A stretch of 64,000 bases of DNA. Source: Cladocopium goreaui. Its lineage: Eukaryota > Sar > Dinophyceae > Suessiales > Symbiodiniaceae. The translations under genes and the position numbers were made by a program. Within the stretch, counting starts at the first letter, position 1. Every line of letters begins with the position of its first letter. Shown one piece after another: positions 1 through 13,400 of the stretch. The stretch is from contig CAMXCT020003402.1 of the NCBI GenBank assembly GCA_947184155.2, forward strand, positions 124,001 to 188,000, in the 5' to 3' direction. The notes below the pieces were generated by a model. It was not told the DNA's origin. It was given only the letters and a program-made list of their open reading frames with translations, and searched no databases.

Positions 1-726
1 CAAGATGTGGATTGAACGAAACATTGGGGTTGCCCAACAATTGGCTGTGTAAATGTGGCTGAGAATGACACATCAAATCTGAAAATACCCTTTTCTCAGA
101 CAAACCCATTTGAAGGGTCATTTCAGCTACCCTGGATGTGCCCCTACATAAACCTTACACATGCCTTAAGGTAGATACCTCCAATCTCGTTATCTCAAAG
201 ATCCTCAAAGTCCGTTTCAATATGGGTAGTTTGAGGAGTTGATAGTATGACCCATACCCATGGTGGCCAAAACAGTCCAAGATAATGTGTTGAGTTAACA
301 TGGGCTTATATACTGCACTTACTTGGTTCTTCTTGCCCAATTAGGGAGAATATATTACAGAATCCCAAATTATCGATGAAAGAGAAGACGTTTTCCCAAC
401 AACTACGGTACGGGGGATGACTGACAGTCTATCGGTGTTACTACCCGCTGGTGGTTTCAAGCGCTTGGGCAGAAGCTGGTATGAACGGAAGCCTAACCTG
501 CGTGGAAATGGAGGGATTACAAAAGTGATTAATTGTCTAATTGTTCAATTATATAATTCCTTGCTGATTTTAAACCATTTGAATTGCAAGCAATTGATCA
601 CTTTCTGGTACCCTGGTAGATTTTGATCTTATGATAATCTGCCGGGGACATTCAACCGGCCAACAAAAATATGTTATGTTTTTTTTTTTTATGTGTTTTT
701 TACTACAAGGGACTCTAGACTTGCAG
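1..726. other. Host DNA upstream of the first recognised exon
   Basis: No exon can be supported here. The gene that follows begins within its catalytic domain, so its N-terminal exons should lie in this stretch or before the window. A T-rich run near 678-690 precedes the first recognised exon and could be an intron polypyrimidine tract. Confidence 0.4.
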
Positions 727-2885
727 GACAACATCCACTACCATGTCTCGTGGTTGAAGTGCATCAAGGCGGGTTACAGAAGAGGTTCTGGGGATGAACA
801 TTTCAGGATGTTCAGGCAAATTTTCTGGTTCACTGGTCATAAAACCAGGGTTTCTGACAGTTTCTGACGCGATTTTAACCTTGTCCTTTGTTCAAGAGTT
901 TTTTTTGGCAGTAAAGTATGCCACTATCATGCCAACACAAGTGCTTCTTATTGGAGATGGACGGATCAACAAAACCGTGCTTGAAAAAGCTGGCAGCCCC
1001 TGGCCTGCGAAGGAAAGGTACGACATTGACATTGATTACATGGGACTTTGGAATGAGATGCCCTGGGGTCTGGCACCCGGAGTTGGTGGTAGGTTCAATG
1101 GTGAGTTTTTGGGCCATAGATGGAGTTTTTCCACTTTCCACCATCCATGTACTGTAATGTTTGTTGATTGCATGTTTAGAACAACAGATCTTTTCCATAT
1201 GCTATCATATATGTGCACCATTTTGGTGGTAAATGTTGCTATTCCATCCACGGAGCAGATTGGGAAGGGTTTGTAAGGTCCGCACCACCGAGGTGACGTT
1301 TGGTACGTCTTTGATCTCGCATCTGCCATCAAGGAGAGCTGGGAGTTGTAAAATGGGGAGGATTCCTGAATTGCACAGTAAGATCAGTAAGGGGCCTGGT
1401 ACTTTTGTGTTTCCAGTGTTCCCATAGTTCATCATATTTCCGCATATCATATCTATACTGATATAATTAATTATACATATAACTTACAGTAACATATGTT
1501 ATTATATAATTATATATTTATATATGTATGTATATTTATGCACATATATATATACATTTATATACGTGTACCTATGTATATATATATCCCGATATTTCCA
1601 ATGTTTTGAGTAGTGAACTCCACTTTCGAAATAGAAAGCATTGATATAGGACATGTTTCCAGAACATAGAACAACTGTGGATTATTTTTGGACAAAGCTG
1701 TAATTCACTGAGTTCGACATCCAACTTGTACTTCATACCTTTTTTGTTGACACAGCGATGCGTTGTGCCCATGTGTGAGCGCAGGATGCCGAGCTAAGTA
1801 CCCAGCTGGTTCTTCTGGCGTTGACCTCAGGGTGTGACCAGTGACACCCTGGCCTCAACCCCTTGAAGGTCTAAAGATACCAACACCATACCCTTCCTCA
1901 ACACCTGGATTTGCCGAAGATGCCGGTGTTTTATTTTGGGGCATCAATTGGATGAATCATGATGAATCCATATAAATCCACTATTTGGGCACACTACTGG
2001 TGGATATTATATATCCTATGTAGGCATGCTTCATTTTCTTTGGCGGCCCAGATCTCCATGGGTCCAAGGATCAAGCCTCCAGCACCGCCAGTGCGGATTT
2101 TCTCTCCCTCTTTCGACGCGATGAACGTTTTCAAGAGCTGGTGGCAGCAGTGGGTTTGCATTACCCTTGCTGGAGCCCCAGGGAATTTTGGGGCACGGGT
2201 TTTGAATGGAAAAATGATACCCCGATGACAAATTTGCTACAATGAGACGGTAAAGATCAATACAGATCAGTCAAATGTAGCCTGGATGATCCATTGGGTG
2301 TGTGAAGCAATGGGGGTCAGGGCTGTGTGTTTCCCATAATTTCGATGCCCACTTTGTGACCTGGCGGCTCTTGACAGATGATCAGCAACATTTAGCAACA
2401 GCGTTTGAACATCGACAGGACGCGTAATTTATCAGGTTATCAGGTTCTATCCATTTTAGGGTTCGTTGCGATTTTCTTCCGCAAACGCAATGGAACATCA
2501 TAGTACTTGGAGAATAAACCTAAATGGGTTACCCCACTTAGGGGGCTTGCTAACCAGGGTTCGGTTAAGCACTGACCATTCGTGAGATGATCGAAGTAGA
2601 TGCTCCCTGTCAATTCTCATTGTATCATGTACTTAAAATCAAACATGGCAATTGAACGTCCTATAATTTACTGTTGGTTAGTTTAATATCCCATTATCAT
2701 TATATTTTCTATATTTTCTCATATGTTATCCCCACAAACAGGTTATTAAAAGCCCACCGAGACACTACTGACCAGTTCCGAAGCTCATTGGGGTTGCCAC
2801 CGCGTCCGCGCCATGAGGCGTTTCTGACCCAAAGTTGCTAGATGCCTTGGAAGCGCACCCGCACACACGATTTTGGTCTTCAGAG
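727..2885 (+). CDS. GALC: Galactocerebrosidase-like glycosidase (GH59), 5' exons
   Basis: Five exons encode the catalytic barrel of a GALC/GH59-type enzyme, which removes galactose from galactosylceramide-type lipids. Exons: about 727-768 (NIHYHVSWLKCIK, GC donor); 1013-1067 (ERYDIDIDYMGLWNEMPW, where the E of WNE matches the family acid/base); 1293-1347 (DVWYVFDLASAIKESWE); about 2092-2175 (RFQELVAAVGLHYPCW, matching the family V-G-x-HYP segment); and 2835-2885 (LLDALEAHPHTRFWSSE, whose final E sits where the family nucleophile follows W-S-S). Phases fit across the first three exons: 727-768 ends in phase 0, 1013-1067 leaves one base and 1293 supplies two. An exon is probably missing between 1347 and 2092. 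Family identity comes from recalled motifs; exon ends come from GT/GC..AG signals. Confidence 0.8.
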
Positions 2886-3299
2886 GCCGTGGCCGTGGGC
2901 GTGGCATGTGCACGAGCTGTTCTCCATGAAGTCCATGGTGGTGATCTCCTGGGATAGATGGGTTCTTTTACCGTTAGATCACCGCCGATTGGCCACACTT
3001 TTGAGATTTGTGAATTAGTTCAACTTGAATATATATATATATATATATTTATTTGTTTATTTATTTATATTGTTATATAATTCAAGATATATGAACAACA
3101 TCATGGGGCTTGCTGAGAAAAAATGGGAACGTGATTTCCAATATTTTGAGACCCTCCGGAAATTTAACAATAGCTAAGAAAAATACAAGTACGATATATA
3201 CCATAATATATTATATAGTTCTTAGTTATATACGTTGTATATTTATATGAGTAGCGCTTTTTTTCTGGATGCAAAAATGGAAATAGAGTGGGGACATGT

Positions 3300-3640
3300 T
3301 ATGCCCCTGGCGTAGGCTTCCATGCAGAGAGCGTAGGTTGCGTAGGCAGTCGCGTAGGCTTGATTTAGCCTACACGGCGTAGGCTTTGCGTAGACACTCG
3401 TTGACAACAGTTAGGACCCAGCATTCACTTTTGCATTGGTTAGTTGTAGTGTCAATCTTCTTCCTCCTCTGGATCGTCTTCGTCATCATCTACCAACGAG
3501 TAGCTCCCAGCATCCCATTTGCACAGCCAAACGTCATGCGACAATTGGAAACAAAAAGGAATCATAGCCGCGTAGGCAAAGCCTACACCGCGTTTGCGTA
3601 GGAACACCTTAGAAACCATACCCCGCGCAGGCTACCTCAT
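3300..3640. repeat. Cluster of GCGTAGGC words in both orientations
   Basis: GCGTAGGC/GCGTAGGCTT words recur at about 3312, 3338, 3352, 3378 and 3570. Reverse-complement copies (GCCTAC) lie at about 3368 and 3579, and a degenerate GCGCAGGC at about 3625. Neighbouring copies can fold, for example GCGTAGGCTT with AGCCTACACGGCG. The frame at 3386-3601 between the clusters encodes a hydrophobic stretch but has no family resemblance I recognise. It looks like a decayed structured repeat within an intron of the GALC-like gene. Confidence 0.55.
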
Positions 3641-3830
3641 GCAATTGGCCATGTTCATCCGTTTCCCACAGCTATGTTAAATTAGAAGAGGGTAACCCTG
3701 TTGCTGCGCTCCTGCCTGCGAGGAACTGTCAACCGTGGCAGACTGGGGTGGGGCTGGCTGCTGGGGCCGCATGATCAATCAGAACTATGTCGGGGTCTTA
3801 GCGGGAGTCTTACGAAAATGTGGGGTTGTC

Positions 3831-3922
3831 TGAAAATGGGGGTACCCCAAAATGGATCAAAATGGATGGTTTACAATGGAATATCGTATTGCATTGGATG
3901 ATTTGGGGGTATCCGTTTTAGG
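3831..3922. repeat. Fold-back repeat, family B copy 1 (GGGGGTACCCC ends)
   Basis: The copy starts AAAATGGGGGTACCCCAAAA and ends GATTTGGGGGTATCCGTTTT, so its ends are imperfect inverted repeats. The interior has repeated AATGGAT words. It matches the copy at 6537-6618 in both ends and interior. MITE-like, intronic. Confidence 0.6.
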
Positions 3923-4092
3923 AAAATTCTGTGTGAATGGCATGGGAGAATTTGAACAGGACATATGATGATTGTGATGGGAGTAGCTTGCAATGCCGAA
4001 TTTTTTTGGGAAGGCTGAGCTGGAAATACCATATTCTTCTCATACCACTCATTACATTACAATCCCCTGGTCACGTAGTGCAACAGCTGCAG

Positions 4093-7000
4093 GTGCGAAT
4101 GAAAGCAACCTCTTCAATCGCATGGTCTTTGATTTGGCACTGCCGGCTTTGCTTGCAGCATGTTGGTTATGTCGTTGTGCATTGATTGGGTCTATTCTGC
4201 TTCCACCTTCCCTGTTGCTTTGCGGGTTGTATAATCGTTGTTGGAACCATATTTTTGTTGTACCCTGGGCCGTGGTTTTCCGACCAATTTACGGGATGTT
4301 TTGTTGATGGTGTCCTGCCTTTGCTTCTCCCTTCGCCTCACCAATGGTTGGTGGCTGTGATGATGCAAACTTGACTTTCACGTTGTTTTGGACCCGGGTG
4401 GCACAACCACCAACCAATCTTTCTGTTCACTACAGTGATGACAAAGAAACAGGAAATGGTTTCCTGTCGGTTTCCCTCAAACCAAAGCGTTGATAGATAC
4501 TCCAAACTCAGATTAGGGGGCATTCAAATTTAACTGTCGGATGTGAAGCTCTTGGATTTGTTAAAGACCGCTAAGATACCCATACTACCCATACTATCCC
4601 ATACATGTCTTTGTGTTTGTCTTAATCACAGAAGACAGTTGGATAATTGTGTTTCACTTGGTTTCCCCATTTTTTTGTTCCATAGCACCATGGCCCATGG
4701 TTTTCTCGATCGCCAGGAGTGTGTATCCCAACCTGGAATGCTTCGGTAACGGCCTCCTGTATGCCTACGAACCCTGGAGCGGGCATTATGAGGCCGATAA
4801 ACAAGGGGTCGTGCAGGTTGACCAAAAAAATGTCATAGTGTGATCTAAGAATCTAAGAGCTGGATATGGAGCAGGATTGTGATGGTCGGTGGTTTGAAAT
4901 CGTTGGTTTAAGTACTGCAATTATTGGGACATTTATCATGGATGAGTATCATAACCCCAAAATGATGCATGAACATATATAATCCAATTCCGAATGGTAA
5001 ATTAACCCTATTTGCATTGTTTGGGATGATTATACTTAAGTGGAATTCATGAAAACAACAGATTCACCAGTCTTCAGTATTTCGATGGCTGGTTTCAAAT
5101 CTTGGCCCCAGCAACAATTATTTTAATGGGGACTTGGACTTAACTAACAATCAGTGCGAATATCACCAGCAATGATGGGGATAGAACCGATGAAAACAGG
5201 CTGATTGTTATCCAGTTGTAATTTCAAGCATATTATATAAATCACCATCTCATATGCTATTCTTTGGATGGGTTGAAACCACCAATCTCTTATGGCGAAA
5301 GAGAATTCTCCTGGATTCCTCATCCATGCGATTCTTCTAAGTTTACCCGCACGAATGTCTTACTGAATAGGTTCCAATATGAGAAAATAATGTAAAATAA
5401 TCAATAAATGGAATATTCTCCAGTGCAATGTTTCTTGGACAAAAGCACAATCTTCTCGCCACTTGGACTTATCTAAAACATCCACCATTTTGGGACAAAC
5501 CCATCTAAGTTGTATCAAATCCTATCCTCATAATACATATATATATAAATTAAAGCAATGTATATAATAATATATATAATATATATATATAATTTATATA
5601 TATATATAATGTAATGTGTATATATATATATATATTTATTCATTTATTTATTTATTTATAATACAACATATATATATATATATATGTATACCATATTTGC
5701 CGCTGAAATCCAACTTTTTGGTACCAGCATGTGTCACACTAAAAACACGACACCAAACGCTGCGACTGGAGCTGATCGCATTCTGCGAGGTGATGGCACC
5801 GCTGTGGACCTCCGCGCACACCACGCAGTTCACCAAGCTTGGTGCGGATGCTCGATAGTGAAGCTGAAAACATGGGGAGGTTTAGGTTGTTCCATGAACA
5901 TTTTTTGAGTAATCCCCTAAAATTTGATGGGAAAGATCTGTTTTGGCGTGATTTTTCCTCACCATTTTGAGAAGAACATGCCATGAATAGGCTGTGTGGG
6001 GACTAGCAGCACGTTGTACCATGGAGCCACCAGTGAAAGATAAACACATATACAAATACCTTATCAAATGTTGTTGGAAGAAAGGTGTTGGTGTAGAGGT
6101 TGTTGATGTTGGGGCGCTTGCCCAATTTTACCACTGCAATTCACAATGTTGACAGAAACCGCTGGAAGATGCCAAGGCCAGTCTTTCTTGTTGGACAATA
6201 CTTGCGAGACTTTGGAGAAGACTGTCCTTTCATAATGCCTTGGCAAGCTAGGTTCCATCATGTTCCATCATTTTTGTGAAAATAGGTGTTACCATGTTCT
6301 ACCACTATTCAACCATAATGGTTTGAAGTGAGTTTTCAAGCGTTTTTTCTCCATTGTTTCTAGCCATAACTTGGAGGTCCACGGGCCTCGCCATTTGGAC
6401 AGACATCAGGCTGGAACTACCTGCCCGTGGGCGATGCTGCCGGGCTACTGCCGGAGACGCTGGATATGGATGGTCGACTTGGGTGGCCTCCTGTGGGATC
6501 ACTGAGTTGGAACAGGTTAACAAATGGGGGTTTCCATAAATAGGGGTACCCCCAAATGGATGGCTTATAATGGACAATGCCATTAAAATGGATGATCTGG
6601 GGGTACCCCTATTTCAGGACACCACCAAATATGACCGGATTACTGGTTTCATGTTTTTTTCTCTCCCTGGAATTGGCAATGGAGTTTGAATCATGTTTGA
6701 ATGAGTTGCAACATTGAAAATCGGCCAATCTCTGCCACATTTTGGGGGGTAAGTTGGAGAGATGCACCAGGAGGGTGGCACCTATGTCACCATTGCGAGT
6801 TCCGACTTGAGCGACTTCACCATCGTCATCGAGACACTCACAGGTGACACCATGGATGTCCCCACCGGTTGATCCGCAGAGGGGTCACCAGCGTTCTCAC
6901 AACGGGCGATTCTGTACATGGTATACCAAACCAGCCCCTCTTCCAACAACCAGAAGGTCAAGGTTGGCCAAACTAGTTGAAGACCACTGACCATGCACAC

Positions 7001-7190
7001 ATATGCACACTAACGTTAAAAGAAAAAACGCCATGAATTTCCAGTAGGACCCCCGAAAAATCCCGCTGCAGTGGATCGATCCACTGCCAGGCCGCTGCAT
7101 GTACCACGACGGATGCTTTCACACGAAGACGCCGCAGGAGGTGCAGCATCTAGAGTTCCAGCTGAGTGGTCGGCAGCTCAGTGGACTCAA
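4093..7190 (+). CDS. GALC: Galactocerebrosidase-like glycosidase, central exons
   Basis: Exons: 4093-4136 (VRMKATSSIAWSLI, the family T-S-T-I-A-W-N-L segment; leaves two bases); 4717-4792 (LECFGNGLLYAYEPWSGHYE, the family EPWSGHY motif; supplies one base); 5790-5841 (VMAPLWTSAHTTQFTKL, the family SAHTTQF motif); 6410 to about 6430-6470 (GWNYLPVG); 6771-6843 (GGTYVTIASSDLSDFTIVI); and 7091 to about 7190 (GRCMYHDGCF ... LEFQLSG). Joins 4136/4717, 4792/5790, 5841/6410 and 6843/7091 keep frame. Donors are GC at 4136 and 4792, and GT at 5841 and 6843. The run completes the barrel and enters the beta-sandwich region. Fifteen or more conserved residues fall in the order known for GALC, so the assignment is strong, while the ends of the 6410 and 7091 exons are approximate. 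Confidence 0.88.
6537..6618. repeat. Fold-back repeat, family B copy 2
   Basis: Perfect terminal inverted repeat: ATAGGGGTACCCCCA at the left and TGGGGGTACCCCTAT at the right, with an interior of AATGGAT words shared with 3831-3922. It lies in an intron of the GALC-like gene. Confidence 0.7.
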
Positions 7191-8740
7191 TGAATTTGAT
7201 CAGCGGCAAATGTGTTTCGAGCTCTATTGATCCCTATTCGATAATTATTCATGATGGTGTTTTGCATATAGTTTGTTAGTGTGGTGCGCTTGCCGTCATC
7301 CACATCTTCCACCCATCCTGATCCTTTCAGTTTCCCAAGTTGGATCCACATTAACCTCTTGATGATGACATGGTCTAAGACTTCTGACGTTTGGGTTTCT
7401 CCAAAATCGTGGAGCCCCCAGTCTACGGTAGTTATGTCATGTTATGTCAATGAAAGCTTAAAACTACCTGAACTTTCCTTCGATACACTAAAAAGTGCTC
7501 AGAAACAAAAAACGCTCATTTCCAAAAAAAGTGCTACAAACCCTTAAAAAGTGCTCATTTGGTTGTTTCATTTTGTCGGGCACCCCCACATGTTCAAACA
7601 GCCGGATCCCCAAGGATTCTTGCAACATACACTGACACAATCACGCTATGCTTAGGATCACGCTGCTTAGGCTCTCCGCAACCAACATCGTTCGCCGCTG
7701 CTTCAAGTAAGTCATCAAATTCACTTGGATGGGCCGAACTAGACACTTAAGCTATTGAATATCCACATTTGGGAGGCAAGTGTCAGTAGTGCCCGTACAC
7801 TTTTTGAATTGCGCCCCGATTGCGCGAAATTGCGCCCTGATTGAGCGAATTTGCGCCCCGATTGCGGGGTACCAAGTTGTCCAAAACGTCAAAAAATGTC
7901 AAAACACAGACAAATGTGTAGAATCAATTCTTTTGAGTTTGGTCCCAATGTGCATCCTCCCCAGGAAGCATAAATTAGGAGATAGATGCTAATTTAGATG
8001 CAAAACTCGCTTCCAGGATTGGCTTCCACCAGCTTGAGTATGGGCTACTGTAACTTTGTGGATTTCTCCAAGAGTTTAATAGATACTACGAAGGTGTAAA
8101 ATGGGTTTGAACCCCAAAAATTGCTCATATCCATTGAAACCCCCAAAAAGTGCGCAGACCCTCAAAAAACGCTCAGGGATGGCAGAAAGTGTATCCAACC
8201 AGGGGGTTGCCAGAAAAAAGTGCTACAATGGAATCTCCAGGTAGATTGAAAATCCCTGGATTTGGAATTGTGAGCCAGCTTTTGAGCCAAACTTGACTTT
8301 GTCATACTTTGTCTAAGACAACCTCACTGCTGCAGCACGCGGCAGAGACTTGGAGGCGCCCTTTTCGGTGGGAGTTACATTATTTGCTTCAAGCCTTCTT
8401 GATTTCAGGCCTGTGGGTTTGTGAAACATTGTGAAATCATGGATTGGGACACCGCATTCTTAAATACATGCTGCTAAACTGTGATAACATGTGATAACAT
8501 GTGATAACCTGTGTATATTGGATCCATAGAATCTACAATGCATGGACCGCACATCAACCTTGGAAGCCGACTCTGTGCGCAGGTGTGGGCCACAAATGCC
8601 ACCCACTGGTGTAGAACTCAGCTATTTGTGGAAGTAGAGGTTAAGCTCCACTGGTTAGACCTTGGTTGGGTCGTTTAACAATTTATGTAATTTATACATA
8701 TTTAATCATATTTATGCATTTTATACCGTCTGAATTGTTG

Positions 8741-8848
8741 CCATAACATGCCATAAGATGCCATAACATGCCATAAGATGCCATAACATGCCATAAGATG
8801 CCATAACATGCCATAAGATGCCATAACATGCCATAAGATGCCATAACA
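8741..8848. repeat. 20-bp tandem repeat
   Basis: About five units of CCATAACATGCCATAAGATG, themselves two alternating 10-bp halves differing at two positions. The array is flanked by copies of TTCAGA/TTGTTATGGC-like sequence. A young minisatellite in an intron. Confidence 0.9.
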
Positions 8849-10031
8849 ATTCAGAACACGGGGCTACATATATAATACCCGGGCACCCAGCTACAGATCG
8901 CGTTTCTGCTTGATAAGATTGCCCATGAGATCGTATCGTCCAGAGTTGCCACATGTTTTGACCCCGTTACATCCCAGAACCTACGGTGACTTGCTCATCC
9001 TTATTCATCCCTATATCACCGGTGCTGATGGCATTCCAATAATATATAACAATATTATATATACAATATATATATATATAATATATATATATATATTATG
9101 TATGTGTACCCTTAACATCCAAAAACCTTGTAAGTCCGGGGGGGTTTCTACAGCAGTTTGTAGCAATGACGGTGGAAATCCCACTTGACCCCAAGCCATG
9201 CCGTCAAGGTTCCGGCGCCTCGAAGATCTACGCGTGGATCCGGAAGGAATCTTGAGGCAAGAGCGGCCCAAGTCGAATGGGTTTCACTGGGGGGTTTAAC
9301 CAAATCAAAAATGACAATGACAACGATGAGAACATTCAGAATATATATATGAATATATATAGGTGAACCTTGTATATTCATATAATATCGTATAATGTTA
9401 TATATAACAATATTACAGTATAATACATTGTAAGAACTATGTAACATTATGTAACACTAAGCAATGTTGAAGAAAGGAGGCTCATGGGGATTCAACTAAC
9501 CCTCGTAGCTGACTAATAATTTTGATAGGGCGGTTGAAATTCTGAAACCATTTGCCAGCTAGCATATGTTATGTTGTTTGCAGAACCCATTTTGGGAGGT
9601 TGAACAAAGACACAGCAACACTGTGATACCTTCTGGAAAAAATCCATGGGGAAGCCCTAGGAAAATGATCTATATACATATATATATATATACATGTACA
9701 AATGTTGTTTCTTGTTCCATACGTATCTTACTTGAGATGGAGATCATATGTTTATCGACAGATGGCTGTTTTGTTAGCATTTTGGGTGGTGGAAGCACTG
9801 CATTATGGCTCGTTGATGGTTGGTAAGGTACTGTAGTGGTTCACCGCTGGTAAACATCCCCGTAGATGTTTTCTTAAAGAACAGAAGGAACAGTAGGAAG
9901 CCTGGGGTTGGCCACCCCAAGTGCGGAGGTAAATCAACCTATCAAACATGGTTAGCCAGAAAGACTCGTGACCAGCAAAAAATGGCAAGTTTAAAAAGGC
10001 AGAAATCGAGATGCGGATGGATTTTAGGGGG

Positions 10032-10099
10032 ATGAACATCCACTTAGCAGCTATTTTGATGTTCACCAGGGGTACAAGGTTTTGACCCATCCCCATATG
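10032..10099. repeat. Family C interspersed repeat, copy 1
   Basis: GATGAACATCCA, a CAGCTATTTT core, then GGTTTTGACCCATCCCCAT. The same order is seen at 34521-34588 and, degenerate, at about 46745-46795. A short dispersed host repeat. Confidence 0.6.
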
Positions 10100-10495
10100 T
10101 CATATGCATGCAAGATGTTGAAACCATTGACATAGTCATGAGAGAATCAGGGAAGTGGGGCCCCTGGCGGTCCCATGGGGGCCCCTAAGGATGCGATAGA
10201 TCGATTGGATTTTCCCTTCCTGGACCTGACATAGGCCTTGATAGAATAGATATCTCCAGTTTAGTCGAGTAAGTTGGTTTATAAACCCATGTAACTCTAT
10301 ACACCAGTTGGAAGCCTACTTTGTTTTTTGTTTTAAAAATAGTCATGGAAAACTATCACTGTTTTCAGGTAAATATAGGTAGATCATCAATACATGGACC
10401 ATTTTCCAATGCTATGTTAAATTACTGGAGTGTATCCGTCAACAATCCATCCAACTGCAGGGTCTCCGCTGGAAATCCACAGGATTTCTATGGAG

Positions 10496-13400
10496 GTGGA
10501 TGCCATTCTCACCATCAGCACTCTGCATGAGGTGCCAACCCTGCGCCATGCAAATGTACCGGGGGTCTTTTTTAAACATATGTGTTGTTGTTTCTTCTGG
10601 AATAATTACTCGGATAATCCAACATGATCATTTTTTTGATCCAACAAACATGGGATATCCCAAAATTGATTCAAAACAAAAAACAACTACCCTCTGGTAA
10701 TTTAACATAGCTATTGAAAATGGCCATTTTTAGTGAGTTTTCCCAGTAAAAATGGGGATTTTCCATAGTTATGTTAGTTTACCAGAGGGTATATACTCGT
10801 GGCCAAAATGATCGATGTAATGTGTCCCAAAAGCAATCCCTGAATCCACTGCTTGATGATTGGCCACTGCCCGAAGGCCACAAAGCAAGGCCAAAGAGCC
10901 TCCAGTCCGAAGGACAGAAGTTGTGTCGGGTGGGTTGCCTATGAAATCTCCCCAGATTTGGGTAGAAATATCTCCAACTTGGAACTTTATATGAGAAATA
11001 TCATGGGGAGATATGAACTATGTACATGTAAACTCGGTAATTGGGCTGCAACAATGATAGGAAATCACGGGTTCAGCAAGGCCGATGAACGGGTACGAAA
11101 CGCTAGAAGATGGAAACTTTGTACATCTCTGTACATTTTTTTAGGCGGTCCTGCTAAGTGCATCCATTTAGTTACAGTATCTAAAATGGGCCTAATGATT
11201 TGGTGATACATCATTCCATTAAAACCAACATTTCAATTGGTTGAAGTTGCAGGTGAAGTTTGAATGGAGAAGCGTTTCTTTCTTGTCAAGGAGTGGATAG
11301 CCAGCCAGAACGGTTTCCCCTAAAGGATTCTAGATTCTGATGATTCTGAAAACATCAGAGTGTGGAATGATGTTTTGGCTGCATCAAGCTGTAGCCCTCT
11401 CTCTCTTTGGCGTATACCATCGTATACCCATTGGCGGTTCCCAGGACGCGCCTGAGATTCCTCAGCCAGCACCCTTTCCGCTTCCGTTTCAGGAGGCTGG
11501 GGCTAGGCCGGCTAGGCACAGTTGTAGCCAGCTAAACCTCTGAAATTCTACATGCAACCGGCATTGACAAGATGAGTGTGGAAAAGAACCTTCAAAATTT
11601 GCTACACCAATACCTCGGACTATCAACCCCATGGTCGGGTTCGGTTTCTAGCTGTGGTTTCACGGTTTCACCAATGGCAGGGGGCACTAAAGAACGAGTG
11701 TCTTGCTTTATGAAACTACCCAGATAACCACATACAGCGCCAAAGTGGCAGCAAAAAGTAACTTGGGGAGCTTCCATCATTTGTTTCTTCCAGTTTGTCG
11801 ATATGTTGGGCATCCTGGCTGGTTTCAACCAATGGCATGATGATCCTCAAGGACCACACCTCCCACTCCCACCTTAGGAGTTTGATGCTGTGGAGCTGCA
11901 TCGATCGCCTCCGTTCTTTGCAGATCAGGGTGGGACCTTCGAAGTCGTTGAGGCGCACGGGGAAGCTGGGGCCGATGAGCACCAAATCAGGGCTAGCCAA
12001 GCAGCCAAGGAGCCCAATGCTACCATCATTTACCCATCAAGATCATCAAGATCAATGGGTCCAAAATATGTGTTTTAAATATATGTATATAAGTATGTAC
12101 ATGTATTTATTTGTTTGTTTGTCTATTTTATATTGTGTTCAGATCAGTTTGATGTACACGTGTTGGAGCACCATTTGACAGAGCCTTTTTGAAACTAATT
12201 CTTTTTACCATGATGTACGGCCAGCTTCCAGACCTTAAAGCTTGTTTCCATATTCCCAAAAAGGGCCGAAGCCTGTAAGCATGAGGTCAGTTGAAAGGTG
12301 AGATCACCAGCTTGATTTCAAGCTTCAAAACTGTCAGTACTTGTCATCCTTCAAGACTTTTTTTTCGCTGGACCAATCGCAATCCAAGGATATCTTGAGC
12401 ATTGCATTTTGGGCGGTCATTCTCGGAGGAAGTCCTTTCCTCCCCTTGGAGCCAGGACATGGATTTGGTGAGGGGGACCAGGCAGGATCTGGATCTGGTG
12501 TGGATGACCCTTGGAGGAAACTTGGCCACCAGAAAAATGCCGATGCCGTTTGAGCCAAAATGTCAAAAACTGATACTGCAGTACATGAATCCACTTCAAT
12601 CCACTCACCTGTTTGGGATACGAAGTTTTGACCTGTCCCTGTCCCAGGTCTTTCTTCAGATTAAAGAAAGCGTGTTGGGAGATTCATGCTTCCCTCACTG
12701 TTTGAATTGGCAACATCAACATGACGAAGGGAATTTGCAAGAAGAACTCGTTGTCGCATTCCCACATGTTCCATCATTGTTCCCTTTTGCATTCATTCTG
12801 TTGACCTTCCGATTACCCTCTGGTAAAAACTAACATAGCTATTGAAAATGACCATAGAAATAGTGGATTTACCCATTCAAAATGGTGGATCTTTCCATGG
12901 TTACATTAGTTTACCAGAGGGTACAAAGCCCTATTTCCAGTAAAAATTCCAATTGCCATGTTTGATTACTGGATGGTATAAGGCATATCAGCCCCAGGCT
13001 GAACCGAGTCCTTCAACAGCAGGCGCATCTGTCCGAATGTGCGGCCAGTGGTACTTGAAAACACACAGTTCAAGTGTTACAACCCACAAACAATGGGATA
13101 AGTGGGCTTGGAAGCTGTGTTATTTTGTTCGATTCGATTACCGTTTGTGCAAAATGTAGTATCGAGTTGTTTCACAACTAGGGCGCACAGCCAAGTTGAC
13201 CCCTTCTCTACTTAGTTCGATGTATAGGTCTTCCATGTTCTTCCGAAAGGTGATCCAGTTCCGACCTTCGGCGCTACCAGGTGTTGCAGGTTCCAATCGG
13301 TTGGAGCGGTGCAGCCCCTGAGCCTCTCACGCTCTTTGGAGGTGGGGAAGATAGCTATGGAAAATGGTCTGCTTGTAGATTTGCCTATGAAAACATGTCG

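Larger units (their letters stand above)
7200..10490. other. Intronic DNA of the GALC-like gene
   Basis: No exon is supported. The stretch holds GCCCCGATTGCG-type short repeats near 7812-7868, repeated AAAAAGTGCTC words near 7490-7560 and 8140-8225, a triple GTGATAACAT near 8480-8510, and AT dinucleotide runs near 9060-9100. One or more small exons linking the segments at 7190 and 10496 could be hidden here. Confidence 0.4.

Noticed and set aside
9011-9447. Tyr/Ile-rich frames near AT runs
   Set aside because: They translate TATATA repeats and lack any conserved segment.
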